Positions 35,411 to 48,391 of a DNA stretch of 64,000 bases are shown one piece after another. The position numbers and the translations under genes were made by a program. This stretch comes from Chloranthus sessilifolius (taxonomy: Eukaryota; Streptophyta; Magnoliopsida; Chloranthales; Chloranthaceae): assembly GCA_021018995.1 (NCBI GenBank), contig CM037586.1, positions 148,594,060 through 148,658,059 of the forward strand. The letters are read 5' to 3'. Each line of letters starts with the position of its first letter. Position 1 is the stretch's first letter. The notes under the pieces were generated by a model that was not told where the DNA came from, did no database searches, and was given only the letters and a program-made list of their open reading frames with translations.

Positions 35411-36784
35411 TGATCGATTTTAAGTTTAACCCTTGCAAGTGCACAAGATCTATTGTAGCACGGTAAGAACAGAGGTGTCGAACCCACAGGGAAACGTGAA
35501 ATTTATCTAATTCTTTTAGAGACTTTAAAACACCCAAGGAAGTACCAAGGGAGAAATTCAATTTACCACATAAGTACCAAACGATTTTCAATGCAATAAA
35601 AGAAAACTAATCAAATTAGGATGGACAAATTATGATAAAGGAGAAAAATGACAGTTTATGAATTGATCAAGGAGTTAGCTAACCATCGATTCGTAACTTT
35701 TCTACCATTCACTCTCACAAATTCATTTTAAGTCAAAACACCATCATTTATTAGGAAAACAAATGAATGGAGAAAAATGCGACTATGGATCCGGCATATC
35801 CTATCTAAAAACTATGACTCAACCTATCATTGCGGTATGAGTCATGTAAAAAAGATAGCATATCTCAAAATCCTAAGTCACGACAATGATAAATCAATCA
35901 TTCTGCAGCCTAAATCGGCCTGCAGGGACAGATCTAGATGGAGTGCTTCTTTTACGGTCGTTGATAACCACGATCACCGACTGTAAACGAAGACTCGATA
36001 TTATTCAATCACTCATACACTTATAACAGAATGATTCAATGACAAAACCATGAAATTGTAGAAACAATAATAAAACCGTTACTTATCTCCGGTTCGCTTC
36101 CTCCTTGAGCAAATGACTTTAGCCGCTTATCCTCGGTATACAAACCCGTTGTAGATCCGAATACATCATTTTAACAATGCTTTTTTATTTATCATAAAAT
36201 CTCCTTACAATGCTTTTGTTCCTAGGTACAATCTATGCTCTCACAATTATAAAAGAGAATTAAAAAGAAACTCTAATACAATCTATTGAGAGAAAGAAGA
36301 ACCAAGAAGAAAACTCAAAAATTCAATCTCCCCCAATAATATCCAAAAAATAATGATTAAAGAAAAAGCCCATTTCAATGAGTCGTAGCTTCCTTTTTAT
36401 AAGGCCGAGCAAACCCTATCCCTAATAGCCTCAATCGATTGAGAATAAAATCTCAATCGATTGACTTTGAATTCAAAATAAGAGAGGGCAGACTTGTCTT
36501 CTCCTGTCAATCGATTGACACTTATTCCTCAATCGATTGACATCCAGGGGTAGATTCTCCATTCTCTTGGTGGATGTTGCTTCACGGATTTCAATGCTTC
36601 TTTTGACCTTTTTGTCCATAGCCCTTGTGGAGTCTTTAATTACCTTCTTTTATGCTCTTTAATGATCCAACGGTCAGAAACACCAGTAATCATTCAAACC
36701 TCATAACAACCATTAGATGCTTTCATCAGACAGCTAAATGTAGGGAATAGAGTGCGAAATATAGTTACATTTCAGCATTGATCA
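35411..36784 (-). repeat. 3' LTR of the Athila element
   Basis: 1374 bp, bounded by TGATC and GATCA. It matches the LTR at 48392-49744 end to end apart from scattered, mostly transition-type differences and a small length difference. It holds two palindrome pairs at 36431/36453 and 36507/36529. Confidence 0.95.
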
Positions 36785-39700
36785 CACCCCCAAACCTACA
36801 CTTTGCTAGTGTTCGAGCAAAGAGAATGAAAAATATGCCAAAGCAACTACAACTATCATCCTAAAAAAATAAATGCCACTTTCTTAGGGAGCACGATTGC
36901 ATTTGGCCTATGCAACAAGCCTTTAAACCCCTAGGTGATCCCTAATGGAGGAGTTTTGTCTCCTGAAGGTTTTCAGGGAAGGCACCTACAAACTTCAAAG
37001 CCTATGAATTTCAGAATTTTTTAGTCATGCCCTTAAGTAGTTAAATGCTTATGGAAAATCCTTTAGACAACTTCTTATCATGTTCAATTTATTAGTGCTC
37101 ACTCAATTCATTGTTTTTCCGATACTCATGATTCATTGCCTAAAAGTGTTATGCAATTACCACTGTTAAAATTCTTTTCTCTGAGAATGAGTTTGAATTA
37201 GGAACCTTTAGATCACATGTCTAGACTCAATCCTTTCCATGGGTATACACTCAGAATGAACTCACTTCGATGAGTAGTTTTACTTTTCTCTTACATGTGA
37301 TATGGAATTTTAACACAAATTAGAAAAATCTCACATGTTATAGGAAAGACGGTTCATCAACGAATTTTAAGAGAAATCTCATTTGAGAAAGATATTTGTA
37401 TCCTAAGCATGTATATACCAAGCACCATAGACATTGTATAATCACTCTCCGCAAGGGCATTTACCGCTCATAATCGGATCAAAAAGGTATTTTCTATGGT
37501 TGTAAGGGGGCTCGGGTAAATGGTTAAGAAAGAAAGGGAAGATTGGATTCAAATTTCTCTGAGAAATCGGAACAAGAAACACACTTGATTTTTTGATTTT
37601 TCAACTTTTTTTTCACAGTTTCTAGGACCATTTTCTTTTTATAAACACTTTTCTCCTTCTTTTCTTTTTCTTTTTAACACCACTTTCATATATTTCTTAA
37701 TACCGAATTTTCTTTTTCTCTCCCACTTTTTACGTTTTTCTGCCATGTATTCCTTACAGATATAACTGCCACAACTCTTAATTTCTTTCATTGGTTTCAT
37801 CCCTAATTTCTCAGAGATAACAGGGTAAGGCTTTTTCACATTAGTGTGGGGTATGACTAATATAGCTTATAAGGAATAATGAAGGCAAAATCTTTCAGTT
37901 GAGGCTCAAGGGGGGTGCAACAAGATAAATTCAATATAAGGAGGGGCCTTTTGGGCACAAACGAGCCAATAATGGCCTTAGATCATTTCCTTTTAAGATA
38001 GTAACAATACCTATTTGCCTTGAGTTTTTACACACTGATTTCTAGTGTAATGGTATAACACATGTGAAGTCAACAAATCAAAGACAGAAAATACGAGAAT
38101 TCAACAATTTAACCAGGAAATTCAAAGATACTCCGAATTTATTTCAGCACTCATCACAAACGAGGACAAAGTTTCAAAGCTCACTAGGTTTTGGTCTTTC
38201 TTTGTGATCTTAGGATTCCCAAGTCATATACTTATTTCTCATATTTGGAATTAAAGCAGAGTGATAGTACAAAATTTTTCAGGCATAGATCATGAACATC
38301 ATTATTCAATTTTTAAACTTTATGAGCATTCATAAAACAATCATGGCATGATAACGATTTTTTAAGGAATTTTCGGTCATCAATAATTTAAGATTATGAA
38401 TAAAATTCGAGATTCATAAGTTTAATGGTTATCAGTCGATCGATTGAGACAATGGTCTCAATCGATTGACTGATACAAATTTCCAATAGGCTAATGGGCA
38501 TCAGTCGATCGATTGAGACAGTGATCTTAATCGATTAACTGATAAACTTTAAAGATCCAAAAAACAGCCTCTTAATATGAATCGAAAATACCCCCCCAAA
38601 CCCGGATTGACCAATGTCCTCATTGGCTTGGATGCGTAGAAAGTATGGGAGACCCCCCCAAACTTGTTTACTGCAATCGAGGACCATGAAAGCCGACCAA
38701 GTGAAAGGTATTGTGATCAACAGTTCAAAACACAATTATATAACTAAACTAAACTTTGATTTAAACTGATGCAAATTATTACACTTATTGAAAATTTAGA
38801 GAAAAATAACCTAGTTGAAAACAAATTTAATAATAACCTAAAGTAAAACATGAAAATCAAATAGCAATAAAAAGGACTCCTAAAACTAGACCCTAAAGCT
38901 AACCGTCCTAATCCCTTCAATCATCCATGATGGATCTCCCTTCCTTCGGCTTCGGATGCGCGTAAGTTCACATCTCCTCCGAGATGCCGCCCTCGCGTGG
39001 TGATGAAAAGGGCGCTGGTGGTGGAGAAGATGGTGGGGTAGGAGGCGGGGGCAGATTCAATTCCGCCCATAGTAAGTCGGAATCAAGTTCAACGCCGGGT
39101 TGTTGACGGCTTTAATGGAGTGTGTAAAACTCGAGGGGGCTACGGGATCTGCTAGGAGGTCAAGATCAATAACTTCCCGCGTGGACAAATCTAGAGGATC
39201 CCGTGGCGGTTCTCAATGGAGTCGTTTACGTGCCGGTTCCATTAACTTCTTGACAACAGATCGGGTGGGGTACTTGGTAGGCGCCATAACTAAAGCTCGA
39301 AGAAGGAATAATATTTTGACTATTGGAAGGGACTACCCTAAGAGGAGTATAAATAGAGAAAACGTTCTAAGTACAGACTCCTAGGACTCATAGAAACTTT
39401 TAACCTAAGGACTCTACAGATGGTTCAAATTTAAATTTTCGGATTGGGAGATGTAACTTTCCAGAATTATACATCAGTCAATCGATTGACGTGGTTGTGT
39501 CAATCGATTGACACAAGATACCAAGGGAACCTTCTTATGCACGGCTCAAATTCTAATCCCGAAAATAGTTTATTTTGAGAACCTTTCTGTTTTTGACTTA
39601 GTTGGACAGTTTTGCCCATCAATCGATTGAAAAATATTCCTCAATCGATCGACTAATCGGAGTTGTGTTTTCGAAACAGATGAGAAAAGTGCTCAATTGA

Positions 39701-39940
39701 TTGAGAGTTGTATCTCAATTGATTGACTGATACACTATATATCAATTCGAGAATGAACATAAAATGTAACACATAAAAAACAATCCGATTTCATTGATTT
39801 TTAAGATTTGATTACAACCATATGATCCCGCACTACAACAAACTACGATTAATCCTACCCAAAAATAAAATTCAAAACACACCAACCAAATTAACACTAA
39901 ACATGAGCAGAAAATAAAAACACTAAACAAACACTAGACA
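36785..39940. other. Athila 3' non-coding region
   Basis: Between the env-position ORF and the 3' LTR lies about 3.1 kb without a supported gene, as is usual in Athila elements. It starts (element sense: ends) with the G-rich polypurine tract at 36785-36797. It contains palindrome pairs near 38436, 38505, 39478, 39619 and 39694. Confidence 0.7.
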
Positions 39941-42900
39941 CTAAACATCATCATCATCATCAAATTTAGGGTCTCCCTCCTCAATCATCGCCGCTCGCGC
40001 TCCTGCGATGAATTCGTCGGCACGCCCAGGGAACGATTCCCGGGCCATCCGCATAAGGAGAGAAGTCTGAAACCTAGACCGTCGATCAATACCTCCCACA
40101 GTGGTACTCAACCCATCCATCCGTGCCTCGAGGCGAGCGACTGCTGCCTCAGCGTTAAAATCGGGGACCTCTTCAGGACGAGGCCATCTAATGCCGCCGC
40201 GTTGGCATTGTGCGGGATTTGGTCGGGGAGGAGGAGGTATTTCATTTACTTCAATTGGAGGTGGCGTCACTCGTAGAATAGCTTTGATGCTCTTATCCCA
40301 AACGTTCATGTCATAGTGATAGAATTGCATATCACCCACCTCTTCATCATCATAAATCGGGCACCCAACTTGGTCTAGAAGATGCATCACATAGTGTGAG
40401 AAATGCAAGAGAATAGCTGCTCGCTTCTGTGGTTTGGTGGTGATCACGATGTCGCTGTGACATCGATACATCTCTTCAAGCATCAAACCAGGCGCATCAA
40501 ACCAAGTATTCGTGTGCACCGCGTACAATGCTAACACCCTATTTTTCGTTCGCTCACTGTTCGTGCCATGCGGTAGCAAATTATTGGACATAATGATGTC
40601 CCAAAACAAGATGTCCATTGATAGGACTGCTCTTTTAGTGGCCAAACTGGTCCCGCGCCGTCTTCCACACGTATCATTGATAATCAGGTCCTGGCTGAGA
40701 TCAACAACGGGATTGATGTGGTGGTTCAAGGGGCGAACCACGTAAAAATTGAAGGCTCGTGCGAGATCGGCCGCATGCAAGTTATATCTCCAATTGTCGA
40801 TGTTGATGCGGATGAACGGTAATCCCGTTGGTGACGTCGTAGCGGACACCCATTCCATGTTTTGGTACAATAGCCTTATAATACAGAGCGAAACATCAAT
40901 GGGAGGAGGAGCGAGCAATATTTCCAAGTGCAAGGCCTTGATGAATTCGATCGAACGGGTGCATTCTGCAATGTGACGGTATTTGGCGAGATCGAAGATA
41001 TTCTCCGTTTGAAATTGGCGATCGACATACTCGTCATTGGGAATGCGCATCGGGGTGTTGGCGGGACGAGGTGGTCGGTATATCGGTGGCCCAGGCGCTG
41101 CCATTTCGGTCGGACGAGGAGAATGAGAATGTGGAAGCTCGGCTCAGATTGGAGGTGAATTGAGATGAAGGGGACCACGGGTGTCCCCATTATATAATTT
41201 GAATGTCAATCGATTGAGGATGGATCCTCAATCGATTGAAAACGGTTGGCCTCCACACGTCACGGGGCTTCGAAAAGACACCAGGCATGCTGATGCGACG
41301 TGGTACAATCCACTCATCCACGCTTAATGTCAATCGATTGACACAGTTATGACAATCAATTGAGAATGACCTTTTCGCGAAAAGTCGTACCGGTTGGGTG
41401 CCTCGGGAACCGGTGGAGTAAATAGGCAATCAAGTCGATCGATTGAGAGGTTGGTCTCAATCGATTGACATAGATGTGCCCCAAAAGTTAGCTGCCACAA
41501 CAAGATGTGTCGATTGACACTCTGATTTCCGAAAACTAGCCATAACTTCAAAGTGATGTCAATCGATTGAAATTGGACTCTCAATCGATTGACAAACCAA
41601 GGGAGGGAATGATGATGATGTTTGAACATCAATCGATTGATAGGGTAGGTGTCAATCGATTGAGTACAGAAGGTCAATCGATTAACTCTTTGACAGTCAA
41701 TCGATTGAAAAAGACTCTTCTCCTAGGAAGCGTTGAGTTTAAATGTCGACAGCTCGACCACATTGTCGTTCAAATACTCGAGTCACTGAGGTATGTTGCC
41801 TCAATCCTCATATGGGTTATTGGCTCGATCATCGGCTTGAGTCATTGCCCATTGACTTTGAGAATTCGATTGTCCATAAGGCTTATAATTTCAATCGCAC
41901 AATTCACGGTAGTGGAGACGACCTGGAATGGTCCTTCCCACTGCGATTTTAATTTCCCTGGATGAAGCTTTAGTCTGGAGTTGAACAGTCAAACTTTTTG
42001 CCAATGTAAAAATCTTTCCGCAAAATTGACTGATCGTGCAAGGTTTTGTATCTTTCCTTATACATCTTCAAATTCTCATATGCATCGTAGCGTTGCTCTT
42101 CTAATTCATTCAGCTGAAGGCGTCGATTGGACCCTGCCTCTTTCATATCGAAATTAAATCGTTTTATGGGCCAGAATGCCTTATGCTCCAATTCCACTGA
42201 AAGGTGACAGGCCTTCCCATAGACAATCTGAAACGGTGACATTCCAATCGGGGTCTTGAATGCCGTGCGATATGCCCAAAGAGCATAAGATAGGCGAGTC
42301 GACCAATCTTTTCTGTCCGGTCGTACTGTCTTCTCTAAAACTCATTTGATTTCCCGATTGGACACTTCCACCTGACCACTAGTCTGCGGGTGATATGGCG
42401 TTGCCACCTTGTGGGTAACGCCGTATTTCTTCATTAAAGTGGCAAAATGACTATTACAGAAGTGCGAACTGCCATCACTAATGATTGCCCGTGAAATCCC
42501 GAATCTGTTAAAGACATTTTCTTTCAAAAATTTGACCACGACCTTGTGGTCATTCGAGCGGGTTACCACAGCTTCTATCGATTTGGAAACATAGTCAACA
42601 ACTATAAGAATATATGAAAACCCGAACGATGGGGGAAAAGGACCCATGAAGTCGATCCCCCATACATCGAAAATTTCAACAATCAGAATCGGGTTCAGCG
42701 GCATCATATTTCGTCGTGAAATATTTTCAAGCTGTTGACATCGTTGGCATTCTTTATAGAATTTGGCAATGTCCCGAAAGATGGAGGGCCAATAGAATCC
42801 GCTTTGAAGAATTTTGTGTGCGGTCTTTTTTCCTCCAAAATAGCATCCACAGGCCCCAGCATGGCAGAAGTTAATAACACTCAATTGTTCTACTTCAGGC

Positions 42901-45900
42901 ATACATCTTCTGATAACTTGAATCTGAACAGAATTTGAACAATTTGTGGCTCATCCCAAAAATAGTATTTTATTTGTGAGAAAAACAGATTTTTATCATT
43001 TTTACCCCATTGGGTAGGGATTCTGTCAGTAACCAGATAATTTACAATATTGGCAAACCAAGGAACATTTGTACCTGTTGTATCAATTGTCATTAACTGT
43101 TCATCCGGAAAGGTGTCACGGATTGTCTCAGAGACCGATGATTCTTCAAGCAGAATTCTTGACAGATGATCAGCCACAACATTTTCGACTCTCTTTTTAT
43201 CTTTGATTTCAAAATTGAACTCTTGGAGAAGTAAGATCCATCGGATCAACCTTGGTTTAGTGTCCTTCTTTGCTAACAGATATTTCAAAGCCGAGTAGTC
43301 TGAAAAGACCACTATTTTTTATCCAAGCAAATAGGAGCGGAATTTATCCAAAGCATACACCACAGCTAATAACTCCTTCTCGGTGGTGGTGTAATTTAGC
43401 TGCGCATCAATCAATGTCTTACTGGCATAGTAGATCACATGAGGTAATTTGTTTACCCTTTACCCTAAGACTGCTCCAATAGCATAGTTAGATGCATCAC
43501 ACATGAGTTCAAACGGTATAGAATAATCCGGTGGTTAGATTATCGGCGCATTAGATAACAGCTCACGCAATTTCAGAAATGCTTTCATGCAATCTTCATC
43601 AAAGTCAAAAGGAACATCTTTTCCCAGCAAGTTGCACAATGGCTTGGCGACCTTGCTAAAATCTTTGATGAATCTCCTATAAAATCCTGCATGGCCAAGA
43701 AATGATCGAATTTGTCGGACACTCTTCGGTGGTGGCAAATTAGTGATTAAATCAACTTTTGCCTTGTCAACTTCGATTGCTTTCTTTGAAACAACATATC
43801 TCAACACAATTCCTTGTTGTACCATGAAATGGCTTTTCTCCCAGCTAAGAACAAGTTTGGATTCGACACATCATTGTAATACCTGTGTAAGGTGTTGCAA
43901 ACACAGTTCAAAGGTCTTTTCGAAAACAGAAAAGTCATCTATGAAGACTTCGATGAATTTTTCAATCATATCCGAGAATATGGCCAACATACATCTTTGA
44001 AAAGTGGTAGGTGCATTACACAAGCCGAAAGGCATTCTTCAATATGCAAACGTTTCGTATGGACACGTGAACGTTGTCTTCTCTTGATCTGCAGGAAACA
44101 CCGGTACTTGATTATAACCTGAATATCCATCGAGAAAACAGTAAAACTCCTGCCTAGCTAACTTCTCAAGAATTTGATCAATGAATGGAAGAGGAAAATG
44201 ATCTTTTCTGGTAGCCGTGTTCAATTTCCGATAATTGATGTCCCAGTAGTTTCGCGAGTGGTCACCAATTCTCCTTCAGTAGTTTCTTTCACAGTGATTC
44301 CAGAATTTTTTAGAACAATTTAAACTGAACTTACCCATGCACTATCAGAGATTGGATAGATAATTCCAGCATCGAGTAGTTTTATGATTCCCTTTAAAAT
44401 GACTTCTTGCATGTTTGGATTAAGTCGCCTTTGCGGTTCCTTTGATGGTTTACTATTATTTTCCAGATGTATTTTGTGCATACATACTGATGGGTCAATC
44501 CCTTTTAGATCGGCTAAGGTCCATCCGATGGCTTCTTTATTTTCTTTCAGCACTTTCAACAACTCATACTCTTGTTCTGCCGACAATGTCGATGAAATTA
44601 TTATCGACAACGTTTCTCGAGGTCCCAGAAACACATACTTGAGTGACTCAAGCAGTTGCTTTAATTCCACAGTTGATGGCTGCTCAATCGATGGAGTCAG
44701 CTCACCCTTTTCCTCGAGAGGTAAGGTTCTACCTTAGTCACAATTTCACATAACTTATCCTCTTGACATGATGAACTCATCCTCTTTCCTTCTGGTTGTT
44801 TCCTTTCGGATCCTGTTTCCTCGTAGATGGCCAACAAAGTAGTTTCAAATTCTTCTTTGGTAAGCATTGACGGTAAAGCTTCATCCACTACGTTGTCCAC
44901 CTGATCGATGTAGAAACAGTCAACCTCATCCTCATTGAAAAAATGGTTTATTGCATGAAAGATATTGAGTCTAACTTTCATGTTTCCAAAAGAAACATCC
45001 ATGACTCCTGTTCGACAATTGATGCAGGAATTTGCGGTCGCGAGAAACGGACACCCAAGAATGATTGGGACTTGGGTTGATGGATTTAACTGGAGGTTCC
45101 ATGTCTAATACAACAAAGTCCACAAGAATGATTGGGACTTGGTTGTCTATTCCAACCAAAACATCCTTGATGATACCCCTAGGTCTTCTTTCTGACCTAT
45201 TAGCAAGTTGGAGTGTGACCGTTGTGGGTTTTAGTTCGCCTAGTCTTAATTTCTCGTAAACTGAGTAGGGGATCAGATTGACACTTGCTCCTAAATCCAA
45301 TAACGCCTTTCCAATTGGTTGCCCACTAATGACACATGGAAAAGTTGGGACTTCAGGGTCCTTAAGTTTCCGTGGGGTATCCAATTGCAGGATCGAACTG
45401 ACTTGATTTTTCAGGAACACTTTCTTTGAAACATGAGTATGTGTTTTTCTTTTTCGAGTGCATCGATCTTTGAAAATTTTGGCATACTCAGGGACTTGCT
45501 TGATTATTTCAATTAATGGGAGATTTATCTTCACTTGTTTGAATGTTTCGAAGATTTCTTCCATTTTTGACGCTCCCTTCCCCATTCTAGATGGAGGTGT
45601 TAGACACTCAGGGAATGGTACATTCGGGATATAAGAATGGGGTTCATTCTCTGATTCTTTTTCAGGTACTGGTTGGACAATTTGAGGATCTTCCTTCTCT
45701 TTTCCTTTATCTAGTCCTTTGCCTTTTCTCGCTTCTTTTTCTCCTTCCGTGTGAGGTTCCACTGGCATCTCCACTTGATTATCAACAGCTCTCCCACTTC
45801 TCAGCACTGTAACAGCTTTCAACTGTTGACTGTTTGATGGTCCTTCATCAAATGATGCTTGGCGTCGAGGATTGTTGATGGGTTGGCTAGGAAGCCTACC

Positions 45901-48302
45901 TTCCTCTCGTTGACTCAACTGATTTGTCAATTGGCTAAATTGATCTATCATCATCTGCTGAAAAGCTTACATATTTCGCATAATCTTTTCCTCCAAATCA
46001 GAATCTTTCGAAGCGGTGGTCTGAGATTGATTAAAATTTTGATTTTTTTGGTATTCAGAATTTAGATGATAATAAGGAGGGTTCTGTTGGAAATTAGAAT
46101 TCTGCTGGAAATTAGAATTCTGTTGTGGACGAAAGTTCTGTTGTCCACTCATTACATTGGATCTGTACTGCTGGTTCACCTGTCCAGTTTGGTTGGATCC
46201 TCCCCATCCTAAGTTGGGGTGATTTTTCCATTCCGGATTGTAGGTGTTTGAGTACATATTCCTACACTGTTGCTGATATGATTGAGTCAGATTCACCTGC
46301 TCTTGAGGAGTAGGTTCATCAGGAAAGAATGACAAGATAGTTGGGCAATCGTTAGCCATGTGACCTGGGTGATCACAGATTGAACAGGCGGTGGGGTTGT
46401 TGGGATTTTTAGCTTTCTTAGTTGCAGCTAACAACATGTTCATTTGCTTGGACAACATGTCAACTTTTGTTGAAAGATCGGAGGTGTTGTTGTTGACATC
46501 AACTAGACTACCTCTGGTTGACACATGAGATTTAGTTGCTACATCCAAATTAATTCACTCCATTGTCGTATTTTGGATTGAGGTTTGATATAACTTCTCA
46601 AACAATGCCCACAGTTCATCAGCCTCTTTCGTGGCACACGATCCTCCACAAGATGCATCAACCATGCACCTCTCTTCTGGAATTAGTCAATTGCAAAAAC
46701 TTTGGACCTGTTGCCACCTTGACAGTTGATGATTAGGACAACTTTTAATCAATTCCTTAAAGCGTTCCCAACATTTATGAAATGTTTCTGTAGGTTGTTG
46801 GGAAAAGAACTGGATCTTCTGACGCAACTCGATGATTTTGGTCATGAAAAAATATTTTTTTAGGAATTGACAATGTAACTTTGTCCAACTCTGAATAGAT
46901 TGTGGTTCTAAGGAGTAGAACCAAGTTTTAGCCTTATCTCTTAAAGAGAAAGGAAAGAGTCGTAGCTTAGCTATCTCGTCGGTCATATTATGCACTCGGA
47001 ACATTTTACACACTGCAATGAACTCATTCAAATGAACATATGGATTCTCGTTTGACAATCCATGATAAATCGGTAACATTTGAATCATTGCGGATTTGAA
47101 TTCATAATGGTTCCCTGGGATGGGGGCATGCATGATACTATCTTGATCCGCGTAAAAGCTAGGATCATTATAATATTCCAATATTCTTGGGCTTTCATCA
47201 TGATTATTATTCCCATTATTTCCATTATTAATGTTCTGATTATTTCCGTTCCTTTGATCTGCCATAGTCTCAGTATGATGATACTGATTCCTTTGGATTC
47301 TACGATTCTCTCTACAAGATCGTTCGATCTCAAGATTAAACGGTTGTAAATATGGATGATGAGAACGAGTAAAGCTCATGCACCAATACTCACAAAAAGG
47401 GTTGATGATTCCATAACAAACCACAAGTATCAACTTCAATCGATTGAAGTAATGCACACAACAAAATTTCCCAACAAGGACTTTATCAGTCAATCGATTG
47501 AAGTAGTGGTCTCAATCGATTGATATTCAAAAGTCAAACGGAGTCAGCACAGATTTTTCAGCTTAGAAGGCAAGTAGCCGTGGTCAAGTCAATCGATTGA
47601 CAGAGATATGTCAATCGATTGAAAGAGTTTCAACAATTTTCACAACAGATAATATTCCAGTCTCAATCGATTGACAGAGAATTTTTAATCGATTGAGTTC
47701 TATGATGAACAGTAGCCAGTATTAGAAGAAAAGAATTTTATTTATTTATTTATTTTTTAATTAAAATTTGAATTTAAATTGAATTTTTTTTTATTTTTTT
47801 TATAACAATAATAAAAATTAAATTCGAAAATTAAAATTTTAAAACTTAAAGCAATCCGACACAATCCTACAAAATCTTACCTAAAAGAGAAAAATAAGGA
47901 AAAGAATAAAAGATTCCTATAAACCCTAGAGCTAGAGTCCGATAAAAGCCACTAACTAGAATTTAGAAAATCCTAAAATATTTTCTAAAAGAGGAAGATA
48001 ATAAAAGAGTCTCCTACAAAATCTAAAATAAGAAATCCTAAAAATCTCAACTTCCTAAAAGAACTCCACAAAATCTTACCCAATGATAACAAAATAAAAG
48101 AAATCAGATTTTACAATTTATAGATAAAAAATGTTAATTCCAAATTTCAAAAGTCAAAATTAAACCTTAAAATTCAAGATTCGAAATTAACAATTCGGAT
48201 TTCACACAAAACAGTCTATCGATTGATGCTTTCGGCTCAATTGATTGACAATTCAACACTGAAATCTCACAGAACACAGTCGATCAATTGAGGAACAGAT
48301 CT
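38436..48302. repeat. TCAATCGATTGA palindrome pairs, 22-bp pitch, dispersed in Athila
   Basis: The 12-bp palindrome TCAATCGATTGA and close variants occur mostly in pairs separated by exactly 10 bp of varying sequence. Internal pairs start near 38436, 38505, 39478, 39619, 39694, 41207, 41332, 41433, 41558, 47490, 47588, 47661, 48212 and 48279. Two pairs near 41629 and 41672 have 11-bp spacers. Each LTR has two more. All lie in non-coding parts flanking the coding blocks. Confidence 0.9.
39941..41104 (-). CDS. Athila env-position ORF (element-borne fossil ORF)
   Basis: An uninterrupted 387-codon frame downstream of integrase, where Athila elements carry their extra ORF. It begins MAAPGPPIYRPPRPAN, contains an all-alpha-looking middle and ends in an acidic tail (DDDDDV). 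No clear signal peptide or membrane anchor was recognised, so an envelope function is not supported here. The class resembles the Athila ORF often annotated as a putative plant transposon or retrotransposon protein. Its openness in an otherwise decayed element suggests fairly recent insertion. Confidence 0.75.
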   Translation of the reverse strand: MAAPGPPIYRPPRPANTPMRIPNDEYVDRQFQTENIFDLAKYRHIAECTRSIEFIKALHLEILLAPPPIDVSLCIIRLLYQNMEWVSATTSPTGLPFIRINIDNWRYNLHAADLARAFNFYVVRPLNHHINPVVDLSQDLIINDTCGRRRGTSLATKRAVLSMDILFWDIIMSNNLLPHGTNSERTKNRVLALYAVHTNTWFDAPGLMLEEMYRCHSDIVITTKPQKRAAILLHFSHYVMHLLDQVGCPIYDDEEVGDMQFYHYDMNVWDKSIKAILRVTPPPIEVNEIPPPPRPNPAQCQRGGIRWPRPEEVPDFNAEAAVARLEARMDGLSTTVGGIDRRSRFQTSLLMRMARESFPGRADEFIAGARAAMIEEGDPKFDDDDDV

Positions 48303-48391
48303 CAATCGATTGACTGTCAAATAAATGCACAAATCTCTTTCCGAATTAATCAAAATTTTGCCGATTTTCTTCGGCAACGACGCCAAAAATT

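Noticed and set aside
37639-37839. 66-codon Lys-rich minus-strand frame in the Athila 3' region
   Set aside because: Arises from a T-rich tract in the non-coding region of the element.
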